The notes under the pieces are model-generated. The model was not told the origin of the DNA and searched no databases. It worked only from the letters and a program-made list of their open reading frames with translations. From NCBI GenBank assembly GCA_037957365.1, contig JARHVA010008350.1, forward strand, positions 217,501-281,500: a stretch of DNA of 64,000 bases, in the 5' to 3' direction. The DNA is from Torreya grandis. Lineage: Eukaryota; Streptophyta; Pinopsida; Cupressales; Taxaceae. Below are positions 23,281-36,100 of this stretch, in pieces. The position numbers and the translations under genes were made by a program. Each line of letters begins with the position of its first letter. The first letter of the stretch is position 1.

Positions 23281-26200
23281 TATATGGTTGATATAGGGAA
23301 TAAGAAGAAAAAAGGCATAGTGTTTTTTGATGTGTCTATTTGTGACAGGTTGATGACTACCAGTTCAACTCAGCTTTATGAGTTATCATGATTTGGAAAG
23401 ATAGAAATTATTCAATTCCTTCTTTTATGAGTCCATGGTGATCACATATAATTTTTAGGGAGGAGCATGAGGATATTAGTACACCTTATAGGAAGGATAA
23501 CTGGGCTCATAGATGCCAAAAAATATATCCATGAAAAGATGAGTTATGATGAAGAGGTGAAGCACATGGTGAAGTTCTTAAGTTATTACAAAGGGGGACT
23601 CACATTCCCCATCAAATATTATAAGTACCCTATCATGAAGGTGGCATCACACCTCATAAGCTCAAAAATTTACCCTAGTGATCAATGGACTGATGTCAAA
23701 AAAACTTACCTCTGTGTTACCTATCATATGGTATAGGGCATAAAATTTACCATTGCCAGATTTATTTTTCAGAAGTTTTGAAGAATGCACTAGAGTGCCA
23801 CATGACAAAGGGGAACTTTAGGTAGGGGTCCATTATATTATTGATAGTCATGGAGGAGATTGGGATATCAGATGAGAATGAGGATAATCTCTAGATTTTT
23901 CTATAACATAATGACTTCCTAGTGCATAAATATAAGGACTTCACTTTCCCTAGTTCCTTTAATGCAAAGTATAAAACTCTTATGATGGGGTGGTGTGAGA
24001 AGTATATAGAGGAATTTGGGATAGAGTGTGGAAACCATTAGGAGCTCCCTAAGAGCATGTATGGGATGACAACATTTTCCATTATGTAGCATTTTTGCAT
24101 AATCTTCTTAGTGCTAGATGATGGTAACAAGTATGTCTAGTTTAAGCTCCCATATGCTTTCTCAACTAATTATTTTAGGAATTCACTCATAATGATCCTT
24201 AATTAAAAAAAAATAGATATTTTGGTGAGGGAAATAGATATGCAAAGAAGTAGGTTCTAGTACCAATTCATGCACCCAAATGGAAAAGTTGTAAGGGATG
24301 AAGAAGTTGATTTGGATCACACTGACAAGCACCCTCTTCAAGAAGTAACCATACTTGAGCACATCCATATGATATACTATGAGATGAATCCAAAGAAAAA
24401 GGGCCCTTGCACTAATTAGATCGATGACCCTCCCATTATGATTGGTGATAAAGGAACATCGACACTAACTAAAAATAAGTCTCCTAAAAATAAGAAAGGG
24501 GAGACACTTGAGGAGATAGAGGAGTGCATCACATTTAAAATCACGTCAAGTGATGAATCATCTCCATTGGTCCTAACAAAGAATCACATGAAGTTCATGC
24601 CAAAGATTTCTCCAATCTTCAAGAAAAATCAAAATAAGCCAAAGTTTCTATCTATAATGCCTGCCATCACTTTAGGAGATAGAGGAGTGCATCACATTTA
24701 AAATCATCTCAAGTGATGAATCATCTCCATTGGACGTAACAAAGAAGCATGTGAAGTTCATGCCAAAGACTTCTCCTATCTTAAAGTAGAAGAAAAATAA
24801 GCCAAGGTTTTTATCTATAATGCCTACCATCACCCTACTAGACATAGAGATGACAAAATAATTGGAGAAGGTAGTAGAGCTAGGGAAGGGCATGTACATT
24901 GTGCCTAAATAAGATGACTCCTCATCTAGTGAGGAAACCCTCCCACCACCCCAAAGTGAAGCAGTAAGGTAGGAATGAGCATGGAGGAAGCTTGGCTTCA
25001 ATGATTCAAATACTCAAAAGGCATGAGAGCTATAGAAGATAAAATAAGAAATGATAAATGTCAGCATGATGGAGGAAGGGATTAAGAGAACCAAGGTCAA
25101 AGAAAAGCACAAGGTAGAAGTAAAAATAGAGGAAGAGCCCAGTGTGGTAGAAATACATGAGGCTCTCCAAGGTGGTACTATTTCCATGCTTAGGGAAGTA
25201 GGACCATCAAGTGCACTAGCCAAAGAAACTATAATTCAACCTACATAACATGAAGAAGAGTTGACGTGCAAATGGGGGAAGATGGGCCTTGATCATAATC
25301 ATATTAAATCAATTCTAGAGTTGCACTAAAAAAGAGAGGCCATGAGGGCCAAGGGCATGACCCAAGTATAAATTTATAAATTTGAGGATGAGGAGATAAA
25401 TTTGAGGTATAAATAAAGAAGGCCCAAGAGGAGAAGGCCAAGAAAGTGAGAGAAGAGAAGAGGGTTGTCACAAGCATGGAACCTCTAAAAAATAGAGTAG
25501 TAGAGGTACCCAATGCCCACACTGGCCCAGTAGAGGAAGTTGGAGAATAGATTTTCCCTAGTACTAAAGGGTCACTTGGGGATAAAGAAGGTGATGTTAG
25601 TGCCTTAAAGGAAAAAATATATTAAAAAAAAAGTAGGATAGTACCAAGAAGGAAACCTAAGTAATTTCATACCAAGGAGCCACAGGAAGTAGAAGTGGAT
25701 GAAGAGGAAAAATCCAAAGAAGAAGAACCCCTATAGGAAAGAGAAGAAGAAAAAGTCATTGATTAAGGTAGTAGTGCTATCCAAGAGGAGTAGGATTAAA
25801 TAGGATTGGTTTTCAAAAAATAATAATTTGAGCCAAACTACTAAGAAAAGGCACATAATGGGTATACCCAAGTTGAGGATTTCTACATGTTAGAGTCCAT
25901 GCCCTCTAGAGCTACAATAATTTTGATGTACCATCAAGTGTCCTTTGCACTTGATTTATACATAGATGAGCCTCTGTTTGAGGTGTTATAAAAATTAATC
26001 CAAGGTGCTAAAAAACTATAGGGGAACTATTACCAACTTGTAAACCCATAGGATATGAATCTGGTAAGGTTGGCTAACACCCTCCTTAAAAAAGCCTCTG
26101 AAGTAGCATGAAATAAAATTTTTAATGACGTTCACACCAAAAAATGGAAGGGTATAGCGCTTAAGGTAGAGAAATAAATTAATGTCATAAAGTTCAACCT

Positions 26201-26880
26201 CCAGTAGTTGCTTAATCACATGGAAGAAGCAGATCCATCCCTTTTGGATGGATTTTACACCTTTAATTTTTTAGAGGTTGATAAGGCGTGTGCATTATTA
26301 GAATAAATGCTCCCTCGAATGAAGCCAACACTAGAAGAGGAAGTAAACCCTTGTCAATCCATCAAGAAACATCTCTAAAAAATCCTTGATGAGGTATAAA
26401 AACTCTTTGTAAGATTGGAATAGCACATAGATGATGTTAATGTTATCATCTACAACTTCTCCACCTAGGCATAACTTATTGATGCATGCCTCCAAACATG
26501 AAAGGAGAGAAGGATGAATTGATGAAGAAATTATTCACTATCAACAAGGTTGAGTGCATGTATATTATGGCACATGTCAAAATTTTGAGCACCTAACTAA
26601 AGACTCAAGAATAATACCTAGAAGAACTCTTCCATGCCTTTCAAATAAAGGTGAGTGAGCAAGGAGCCATCCTAGATAGTAGAGTCTAAAAAGTGAAGGA
26701 AAGGCAAGAATCCTTTACGAAATAAGTAGACAACTCTAACATACTCATGTTTGATGTTACCTCTATAAATATCAATAGTTACATTGAAGAAATCAAGCTT
26801 GTAATCTAGGGATTCAAAGACTTCAAGGCATAACTATAGTAGAGTGCACCCAAATTTTGTATATATAAGGCACTAGAAGG
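23280..26880 (+). pseudogene. Element A 3' ORF region, function unknown
   Basis: On the plus strand coding-like stretches continue after the integrase: 23467-23736 (basic, KMSYDEEVKHMVKF...), 24438-24701 and 25051-25248, then stretches to about 26860. The middle part is very rich in Lys and Glu with dense AAG/GAG codons, as in a coiled coil or disordered spacer. This is the position of the env-like or extra ORF of Athila-type elements, but I see no signal peptide or clear membrane segment and do not assign that function. Stops and frame changes are frequent. An internal duplication lies at 24511-24838. Confidence 0.45.
24511..24838 (+). repeat. Tandem duplication, 163-bp unit
   Basis: The block beginning AGGAGATAGAGGAGTGCATC at 24511 is repeated from 24674 with the same order of sub-blocks (SSDESSPL-coding, KFMPK-coding, LSIMP-coding). 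163 is not a multiple of three, so the duplication itself shifts the frame; this is visible as the short VHHI-stop end of the first frame. Confidence 0.85.
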
Positions 26881-26918
26881 GTAGTCGCAGGGTAGACTAA
26901 TGTTTTTATATGGGGTAA

Positions 26919-28078
26919 TTTTGGGCCCCTTTTCTTTCTAATTAGTGGACAACTCAAAAAACACCTAGGCATGAGGCAATCAAGGAGGATGATTATTGTT
27001 TTGTCTTCTAACAGTGCCAGCTGACTAGTGGCAAACAACTCTTTATGAATAAAGAAACATTAGAAAGTAGGTATATGGGATAGTGACCACACATTAAAGA
27101 TAAGAAACTCATTTAATATCAAGTAACATAAGGTATTGGGCACATGGGATAATGACTAAGCATTAAAGAAAAGGCATATTAGAGATGGTGGGATGTGTAC
27201 CTCTAGTAACAACTCAACGATCAGTGTGCTTCATTCTCCATGATCCTAAGATGCTCTGAAGCCTATAAAAGGAAGTTGAGTTTATTTGAAGAGAAGAGAT
27301 GATTTATAATATAAAATCTTTGGTGAATTACTACTAAATAGTTGTTATTAGGATATATAACTTAGCTCGAGATGATTTTTGATGGTCCCCTTTATAATAC
27401 CCAAGCTCACCTGTGAGGTTGAGCCTTTAGCAATTTATGTTTAGCATTTTCATAGTTAGCATTTTCATAGTTTATATAGATTATTCATGTATTTTTTTTG
27501 AACTCCATTAATTATTAACACTATTTTAATGTTTATTAATTACATGGTTTATTCTATCAAATGTATGGTTGAATTCTCATAATTTTAACTTGATTCATTC
27601 ATGGAGGACCTTTAGTCAGAAATCAAAATTGCAAATATGATAGGAAATGCATCAAGTATGGTTAAGATCCTACACCCAAAATGATACTCATTCCTTATCT
27701 TAAGACCATACTGAATTCCCCTAACTACATAACTAGTTGTCCTTCATGTGCCTAAGTGTCATTGAGCCCATGAAACCCAAGGCTTGCACCCATGAATGCA
27801 CAACCATCATTTCACTAACCCCAGCCCTTGAATAATAGAGTTGTGCCATGTCATTACTATCCCAACATAGACCCTAGTCCCTTCTTTATTACACATTGGG
27901 TGATAACATAAGGCTTGAACCTTATGTATATTGATGCCTGCATAGTCGAGTTTTAAATTTTAAGTACCAAAGGAATAGTCTAGGCTTGTACCATTCTATA
28001 TCAAGCCTAAATCTTACCTAGATGGCTAGGTAAGTGTGTGACTAGGGCCATAACCATAAAGTCTACTTTTCTACAATA
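26919..28078 (+). repeat. 3' LTR of element A
   Basis: Aligns with 12994-14133. The start is decayed to TTTTGGGCCCC (TG lost) and the end to CTACAATA (CA lost). The TATA box at 27264-27272 is kept. A short G-rich TGGGGTAAT just upstream is the likely remains of the polypurine tract. Confidence 0.85.
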
Positions 28079-30638
28079 TAACAATATCATCGTGATAACT
28101 ACAATCTCTTATAGACTATGTTTTACCTTCCCTCCATTAATACATAGTCAAATTGAATGACTGTGTCTTCTTATCTCCCTATTTAGTTTTGTATTCAATA
28201 GTACATGTTCAATCTACATGACTATGTATATTTGTTAGCTTTCCTAGCTTTCTTGTCTATAATATACAATTGACTTGAATGACTATGTTATTATATCTTT
28301 GTTGGGTTATAGAACATAGTCAACCAATTCGACTCTTTATCCTATTTTATGACTTTGTTTTTGCATTATCTTTCTTATCCTTTTTATCTAATCATAAACT
28401 TCCTATTTTAGGACAACATAGACTTGATCTCAATATATATGATGAACTTTACCAATGCTAATAGGTTTCCCTATAAACATCTTGTGGCTTTAACTTTAGA
28501 AGAAATTAATGTGCATGTATGTAATCACACTATAAATTATGGGACTCCTCCTCCTGCATCTTTAATTTATAACCCTTTTTTCTCCTTAGAATAGTAGCCT
28601 AAATCAGAGTATACTCTGGAAATTCTTTTCTTCATTAATGAATTTCCTCAACATTAAAAGAAAGACTTTTCCAATATTTATAACCTCATGATAAGTGGCA
28701 AAGAAGAAGACCCCCATTCACCTTCTCCCACATTCTCACATGAATTTAAGGGTAATAACTTCTTTGCTTCCCAACCCCTTCCTTCTCTTTTGATCCCTTC
28801 CCCCACTATAACCTCTTGTTCCTTAATTTTTTCTACCTCCATGTCAAGTATCTCTACTAACATTGTAAGTTCAACATCTAGTGGGCCTTTTCCAAGACCC
28901 ACCCTTCTCAACCACTCCACTAGTGCATCATTTTTTATCCATGGTAATCATGCCACTAGTACTTCTCATTCTTATAACCCATCTATTGGTGCATCTTTCT
29001 CAACACATGCCAATCATGTCACTAGTGCCTCATTTTCTACCAACACATCTCAAAGCACTAGTGTCGTGCATGCCACTACTCACAATGGTACCCATGACAC
29101 TAATACTAATGCTAATACTTTTCATACAATGTACACTAATCAAAACACCACTCAAACCCATCAATTTTTTTTTGAAACTCTTAAGCAAATGAATGCTTTA
29201 AAAAATATTAATTTCAACCAAATGATGAAAATGAAGAATCACCTTAATCATCTCCAAAATCAACCTCAATAGTTTTCATGGGGAGTGCACAACCAAAACT
29301 CCCCCTACCCCCCCCCCCCCCCACCCCCCTTAAGGATTCTCATAGCAACCTTATTCCTCAATTAAAAAAATGATTAAACATATTCAAAATGAAATTATTA
29401 TGACTTAAATTACGTTTATAGATATAGGAGATATCATCCCTACCATAAGTTATAACATGGCAACTGGTCCTACCATACGCTTAAAAACATTTATAAATCT
29501 ATACAAAGATTGGGTCAAGTGAAACACTTTTACCACTACCAAACTCTTAGTGAAAACCCTATTTGGAGATGCTTTAGATTGGTATAACTAGATCAAGTCT
29601 CATTCCATCACTAGTTTGGAGGATTTAGTTTACACTCTAGTACAATAATTTCAATCCAGTGACCTCACCTAGATATCTTGGCTCATTTTATTAATTATAA
29701 GTAACTTGAGATAGAAACTACACAATATTTCATCAAATAGTGGAAGACATTATCAAATAAGTGTGAACACAACATTTTGGATGATAACCACTTTTATCTA
29801 CTCACAAATGTTCTCTATTATAAGTTTCAATATCGGGTTAGGACTCTCTTTCCATAAACATTGGAAGAAGATCTCAACCAATCCAATTGATAATATAATC
29901 TCATGTGTTAGTTAATGCCATCCTAACCTCTTTTGGGAACTCACATGCTCATCAAAAATAATAATCACCATTATCCTAATGATGGTGTCACTAATTCCTA
30001 TGATACCATTCATAATATTCAAGCTATTACTCCTGACCCTACTCTAGAACAAACTTACCTTTACACCACACCCTTAATCTTTAATTTTATCCAATAAACA
30101 ACATTAATGTTAATAATCCATTATCCTTATCATAAATCCAAAGGCATCTACTAAGGCCTCTTCCATGAGATCTTGATCCCACTTGCTCTATGAAATCATG
30201 GTACTATCTAAATAAATTATTTTAGTTTCATGCTAGTTGGGGTCACTCTCATGAGACTTATAGGCAATTTATAACTTTTCTATGGATTTACTCTTTAGTC
30301 TAAATTTTAATCATCTTTCCCTCATTTGTAAATGTCAACAATCCTACTATATTTCCTTTAAATCTCATGAAACACAAATTTAATATCAAGCTTTAAACCA
30401 GGTTAAATCTCATCTAGATAATTAAAAAGATCCTCTTCCAAATCATCAAGAAATAATGATAATCCTTCTTACTCATTCCATTAATAATGTTTAAAGTCTT
30501 ATAAACTTGAATCCTAAATATAATGTGGTAAATATGACTAATATGAAAAGGGTAGTTGCCTTCATTGATTCTCATCTTACCCACATGCACCAATCATCTC
30601 ACACTTTCTAGGTTATCCAAGATTATTACCCAACTCAC
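28079..30638 (+). pseudogene. Element D, 5' part: leader and gag remnant
   Basis: After a leader (28079-28450) the plus strand encodes a gag N-terminus. The 28688-29272 frame is Ser/Thr/Asn-rich and low in complexity, and ends with a KQMNALKNINFNQMMKMKN helix. Past a C15 run at 29308-29322, the capsid domain can be read in pieces around 29520-29700 (KLLVKTLFGDALDWYN, then SITSLEDLVYTLVQ). Further gag sequence runs to 30633, where element C is inserted. The other half resumes at 48051. Many TAG/TAA stops occur. The element's own LTRs are not recognised. Confidence 0.65.
28130..28360. repeat. Imperfect repeats of a GACTATGT/ACATAGTC word
   Basis: Four related blocks occur: ATACATAGTCAAATTGAATGACTGTG near 28140, and counterparts near 28201, 28264 and 28312. 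Each pairs an ACATAGTC-like word with a TGACTATGT-like word in inverted orientation about 10 bp apart. They lie in the leader of element D. Confidence 0.5.
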
Positions 30639-32009
30639 TATAGACACTGAAATCGTGTCTACACCTTGGTCGTCCTCCCCCCTTGGCCCCCCTTGGCCCA
30701 TGTCCTAGTCCCCTCAATTTTAAATTAAAATAAACAAAAATTTTAATTTATTGGCCACTTTCCACCTCACCCATGCCACCTTGGATCCCCTCCTTGGAAG
30801 CCCCCACCTCTCTCCTAGCCTTTGTTACCCAAATCCTCTCTTAATCCTTCCTCCCGCATCCATTTATGCCCTCTTCGACCATTTTCCCATGGCATTTTGA
30901 CCTGGCAGCGTGCAAGAATGGACAGAGGCTAATTTTAGCCTCTATCCCCATTCTTCTGCCGCTGACGTTGATCATTATGCAGCTGACATCGGTGGTTCTG
31001 CCAGCATCGGTTGCCTTCAAAACCATTTTCTGCAACTATTCTCCCCCCCTGTGAAGGTGAACTCTCTTTGAAACTTTGGAATTCTGTTCCTCTCTCTCTC
31101 CCTCTCGTACAACAACACCAACAACTACAGGTACCCTACAGAGATAGTCCCAGGCTCTTAGCATTTGCAGGACTGTTAACAGCTCCAACAATAGGTTTCC
31201 GCCATTCTTCCTTCAACAAGAAGGAGGTAAGTACTTTCTTGTTTTCATTTCATTTCTTATTTGAATTTACCTGCTAATCTAGCCCACTGTCCACAACCTT
31301 CCTTGTCCTTTCCTGAGAGGTTAAAAATCCTTCTCGGATCCCTGTCTCCCATTCATCCTCCTTTTGCCTCTGTCACCCATCCAGTCCATCCCTAGACAAT
31401 ATTATCAATCCCTCAAACCCCAAAACAGTCCCTCAGACCCCCATACAATCCCTCTGACCCTCAAACAGGCTCCCTAACCCACAGATGAAACCACAGTCCA
31501 CCCTGCAGACCAAAAACCTAGACCTAAACTTGTCCCTGGCCATCACCCCGACCGACCTCGACCGTTGCCCCTACTGACCTCGGTAGTCTAACTGACGTCG
31601 ATGACCTTCCTTGACCGACGCCGATAAAACCCCCGACGTCGGTGACTATGCAAAGTAGATTGCTACATATCAGGTACGCATTTGCTTTTCATTTCCTTCA
31701 TTTAGTCTTTCATCATTTCTATTTCTGTCAAATATTCTATTTTTAACAGTGGACTATCATCCTCTAAGAAGCCTTTGCGCTTCTAGGACCAAGCTTTCAC
31801 TTGGCAGTCCACTTTCTTGTCATCTAACATTTTTCATGTTTTAGTCTCTTTTCTTTCAGGTGTCATCCTCCACAACCAAAGAGGAGTTCCTGCTATCGTC
31901 TGAATCTAGTGTGCAAGTCCACATCCAGGCACGTACAAACCCTCATCCATTCTTCTTAGTTTCTCATTTCCTTACTTGAATGTGAAAAGTGAAATCTCAT
32001 ATAGAAACA
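30639..32009 (+). repeat. 5' LTR of element C
   Basis: Begins TATAGACACTGAAATC (the 3' LTR has TGTAGACACCGAAATC) and ends TAGAAACA. It is collinear with 46680-48045. It carries two arrays of the ACGT-centred word: 30960-31015, and 31551-31645 with ACGT/CCTC cores at 31555, 31577, 31595, 31618 and 31636. Many of the differences between the two LTRs are CG to TG/CA changes. Confidence 0.92.
31551..31645. repeat. ACGT-word array in the 5' LTR of C
   Basis: Five copies of (A/C)(C/T)GAC(G/C)TCGGT-like words start at intervals of 22, 18, 23 and 18 bp. The corresponding array in the 3' LTR (47588-47690) is more decayed by CG to TG/CA change. The same word appears in other parts of C and in the copia element. 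Confidence 0.75.
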
Positions 32010-32011
32010 TT

Positions 32012-32030
32012 ATGGCAAGCCTGGTGGGAC
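32012..32030 (+). promoter_or_regulatory. Primer-binding site of element C
   Basis: ATGGCAAGCCTGGTGGGAC follows the 5' LTR after a two-base gap, the usual place for the tRNA primer site. The tRNA was not identified. Confidence 0.55.
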
Positions 32031-33190
32031 CAAGGGGTCTTCCTTGGGTTCTTTTCTTTCTTTTCATATAGGGTGCATTAGGTTTCTCCTTTTCACCTCT
32101 TTCTTCTATCTTCCAAAAGGCATCATAAGCAGGATTAAAAAGAACTTTTCTTTCTTTTCTTGCATCATAGACTAGTCAAAAGTCATACTCTTCAACCCTT
32201 TCTCCATTTGTCTTCATACGAACTAACATTTTGACTTGGGCTTAAAACACATTGCATTTCATTTTTGCTTGCTTGGATTTCTTAGTCCACATCTAGTAAT
32301 TAACAACCGCATCATGAATTAATCATAGATCACTTTATGTTACACAACCAAATCACTTGCACAAATCAAACATCAAAACTCACCTAAGACAAGGCCCGAC
32401 TGGGATTTCATCACCCAGCAAATACCTTACCCGTCCTGACAATCCCACTTGGATTTCATCACCAAGGGGAAAGCCCACTCTATTTTCTGGCATAGGATAA
32501 TCTCTAGGGAAAGTATATTTTGGCTAAGCGAGACTAGCTTATCACTGGGCTCGTGAAGTGAGGGGAGATTGCTCCTTAGCACCAGGCCATGTACGAAACC
32601 TAACCCAGACTCTTGAGCACCTAAAAAAACCTGAAACCATCCATAGACTACTTCTTCTAGGACCCGTCTCAAAAGCCAATCTTCCTAAACACATTTTAAG
32701 GCATAAGCCAACATGATCCTAATAATTCATTCCTAGGGATTTAATGCTTAGGATCTACTTGTGTTCATCTTTTCTGTTCTTATCTACTTGTTTGAGCTAG
32801 TGAGGACGTTCTTCTTCCTTTTTTTTCCCAAAAACTCTCAAATATTTTGGGTTTCTAGAAAACACAGTCACCGGCATCAGTTTTACCACTGACATCGGCA
32901 ACATTTCCTCACCGACATCAGTTATCTAACCAAAATCGGCCATTTGTTCTCACCAACATTAGTTTTTCAACTGACATCGGTCGCTGTCACAGTCCTTTTT
33001 TTTAAAACAGCAGCCTTAAAACCCACCCCTTTTTCTGCCAAAACCACATTCTGAGTTTTTGAAATTGAAAAAAATAGTTTCTAGAACCTGACCCTTCTTG
33101 CCTTGAATGATTTTGACATGCAGTCAAACCAAGGCTTTTCTTGACCATGCGAGACATCAACCGCTTCCGCCTTCCCCATCCATAACCAGT
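32031..33190 (+). other. Leader of element C
   Basis: About 1.2 kb of non-coding, pyrimidine-rich leader. It contains a further cluster of the ACGT-word family at 32870-32990 (ACCGGCATCAG, ACTGACATCGGC, ACCGACATCAG, AACTGACATCGGTCG). No upstream ORF with recognisable motifs is present. Confidence 0.6.
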
Positions 33191-36100
33191 CCTATAATGG
33201 AGTTCCACTCAAAGACTAAAAGAACTCCTACTCGACTGACCCCGACTCAGTCTCCCATTGTCCCTGAAGGGGACCAAGACTTTGAAATATTCTTGGACCT
33301 CAATGGCAGAGGCCTTCAACATTATCTCACGTGAAGCTGAACGCGAGACTCCTTAGGCAACCCAATTTATGGGATGCTGACTTCCTTAGTCAAGACAATG
33401 ATCACATCAACAACATCCACAATTCAACCTATAGACAATCAAGCCAACACCTCGAATAATAACCCGACCATGTCATATCTTCAAAATTTAGCCTCTCCTT
33501 CTAGACCTACCTCCATGGGGGTTCTGACACCCCCTCAACCTCAAACTACTCAACCAAATCCTACACCTTTCCAAAACCTAGTGGTCTCTATCCCCCCTAC
33601 TCTTGCACCTATCAACACAAGAGTAACCGCCTACCCTTCAACAAGTGTGGCCACTCCTCAACCACCTTTGATGGCCCCTATCCAATTTGTGCCTACCAAC
33701 CCCATAACACAAGTGCCCTTGGCTTCAACTTCCACCCCGATGACTAGCTACACATATGTTGCGTCTACACAAGCACAACCAACCATGTCATATGCCCCTC
33801 TCAATACCTTCTAAGCACCTTACAACTTAGGGGGCGCTCCACATGCCAATCCATCAGCTGACTTAATCAAAATGCTGATGGACAAAATGTCTAGTCTCGA
33901 GACCTCTATTTTTGGTTCACGCAATGCCCTCTCATATGAGTAGATTTGCAACAAACCCATTCATCCCTCTGTCCCGATCAGGCCATATCCTAGTTAATGG
34001 GAACTTCCTAAATTTTCTCATTTCCAGAGCAAGGAAGACCCACAATAGCACCTATGGGCATTTAGACATGCCTTCTATCTCATTGCCCATGACTATGCAT
34101 TACTTCTATGCACGTTCCCCATGTCACTCTCTGGTGTTGCTCTTGACTGGTATAGCTCTCTTGCCAGCCATTCTCTCTTCACATTCACCCAGTTAGCCCA
34201 ACTCTTCCTTGACCACTTCTCCATCAATATCACCAAAAAGGTCTCAATCATAGACCTCTATTCTATCTGGCAGTTCGAGGATGAATCCATAGCCGATTTC
34301 GTTGCTCGCTGGAGAGGCCTCATCAATCATCTCTCATTTTCCTTACCCCAACCCAAACTTATCAAACTTTTCTCTCAAGCTTGTGCCAAGCATATTTCTT
34401 CTACCTTGCAGGTTCAGACCTTCCACACCTTTGAAGAAGCCTTCATAATGGCCCACAAGCTTGAATTATGTGCCATCGAGGAGAACAAAGTCAAGTTACG
34501 GAGTAAGAACCCCAACTCCAAGACCAATGACTCCTCTTCTAAACCTTCTTCATCTAATCCTAAGTCTAAGGCATCAGCAAATGCTGTAGTCATTAGACCT
34601 TCATCCTCTTCACCTTCAACCAACTAGCCTGAACCATCCACGTCCCAAAGCATCACTCGCCAATTCTAGCAGAGATACGTGCAGCGACAGTATACTCCAC
34701 TCAAAGAGTCATATGCATCTGTGCTGGAAAAACTTGTCAAACAGGGGGTTCTCAATCTCCTCCAAATCTGACTACCTCCACAATTTGATCCCTCATGCTC
34801 CATCCCTACATGGTATAGGGAAAATGATTTTTGCAACTACCACCGTGTTAAAGGCCATGACATGGGAAACTACAAGACTCTTAAAAACATCATCCAAGAC
34901 ATGCTTGAAAAGGGTGACCTCGTCCTCGACAATCCTAATGCATCACCCAATCAAGACATCAAAATTTTCAAGCAACCATTTCCCAATCATCCTTCGACTC
35001 AAAACAATGTCCAGACCATGACTGACGACACTCACAAACATAACATACGAACAGTCAATACGGTCTCGCCCTTCATCTCCGACCAACCTCACTCACAAAC
35101 TCAAGAGGTTATTCCATCCATTAGTCCATCACATGTGGACAAACCTATTTCTCCGGTTAGTTCTCCATCAACTTCCCTTATACTGGAGGATGCTTTGACC
35201 ATACCGGCACCACCGGTCTCACCATCCTCCTTCTTGCTACCTATGGAGGACCTGACTCTCCCTACTCCTCAACCGCAAGTGGAGGGGGAAATCATCCCTA
35301 CCCTTTACCCTCTTGAGGAGCCTCATTCTCCAATTTCTTCTCCACCCAGGGAAGAACCTGTCTCTCCTCCTTCTCCGACCAAAGATGAACTTGTCATGAC
35401 CTCATCATGCCTTGAGTCCGAGACTACTACACCAACCTCATTTTTGGAACCGCAACCATCCACATCTTCTCAAAGACCCAAACCTCATCCAATATCTTCT
35501 CAGCCATTTTCTCGATTAGTGGAGAAACTCAGACTTCTCCCTACAAGGAAAGTGGAGCATCAGGTATTGTGGGAGCGTCTCAAAGCTCTTCAGCATGCTC
35601 ATGCCATCTTGTCTCATGATGCCAATCCTCCCATGGCAGAATCTCCCAAGACTCTCAACAAAAACAAGACTTCCACTTCTAGACCTTCTAAACCTCAACC
35701 AACCACATCAAGAGTGAAACCCTCATCTATCCCATCAAAACCTATCAAGTCACTCGGTGTTCACCCTGTCTCTAACCTCACTCATCCGCAAGTGAAGGTG
35801 GACTTCGATCAAGCCTCAACCAATAGTAGTCTTCAAACCAAATCAAAGAAGGCTACTAAACCATAGCAATGAACTCTTCCTCCCCCATCACCATTGCCTT
35901 CCATCTTGGGGCCTCATCCTTCGACCATAATCAGAGTCCTGGCCACTCCAACCTCTAATCAAAACAAGTTGCCTCCTCTGCTTCCTTTGCCTACCACCAG
36001 CCTATCCTCTCCCAAAATTTTAGCACCTCTCACGAAGAAAGTGTTGTCTTCCCCAGTCGCCGCACCATCAACCCAAAAGGTGGTATGGAAGCCTCCTTCA

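Larger units (their letters stand above)
12994..28078 (+). mobile_element. A: 15 kb Ty3/gypsy element, Athila-like architecture
   Basis: Two related direct repeats (12994-14133 and 26919-28078) bound an internal region coding, on the plus strand, gag with CCHC-like boxes, protease, RT, RNase H and integrase. About 5 kb of further sequence lies before the 3' LTR. There is no second RNase H between RNase H and integrase, unlike C and E1. The size, the absence of a chromodomain and an extra sense-strand 3' ORF region point to the Athila group or a relative; this is inference from architecture. All domains are broken and the LTRs are clearly diverged. No convincing target-site duplication remains. 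Confidence 0.8.

Noticed and set aside
12989..28083. Target-site duplication for element A
   Set aside because: Bases flanking the two LTRs (GAATA and TAACA) do not match; the ends are too decayed to claim a duplication.
30866..31277. Open frames inside the C LTRs (also 46951-47262)
   Set aside because: They lie within LTRs, are not conserved in frame between the two LTRs, and have no protein motif.
31535..31650. Possible CRISPR-like array from the repeated ACGT words
   Set aside because: Repeats are too short and degenerate, spacers are too short, and the context is a plant retrotransposon LTR.
33912..34196. Alternative-frame ORF over the C gag domain
   Set aside because: The gag signature is in the other frame (34121-34627); this is an overlapping shadow.
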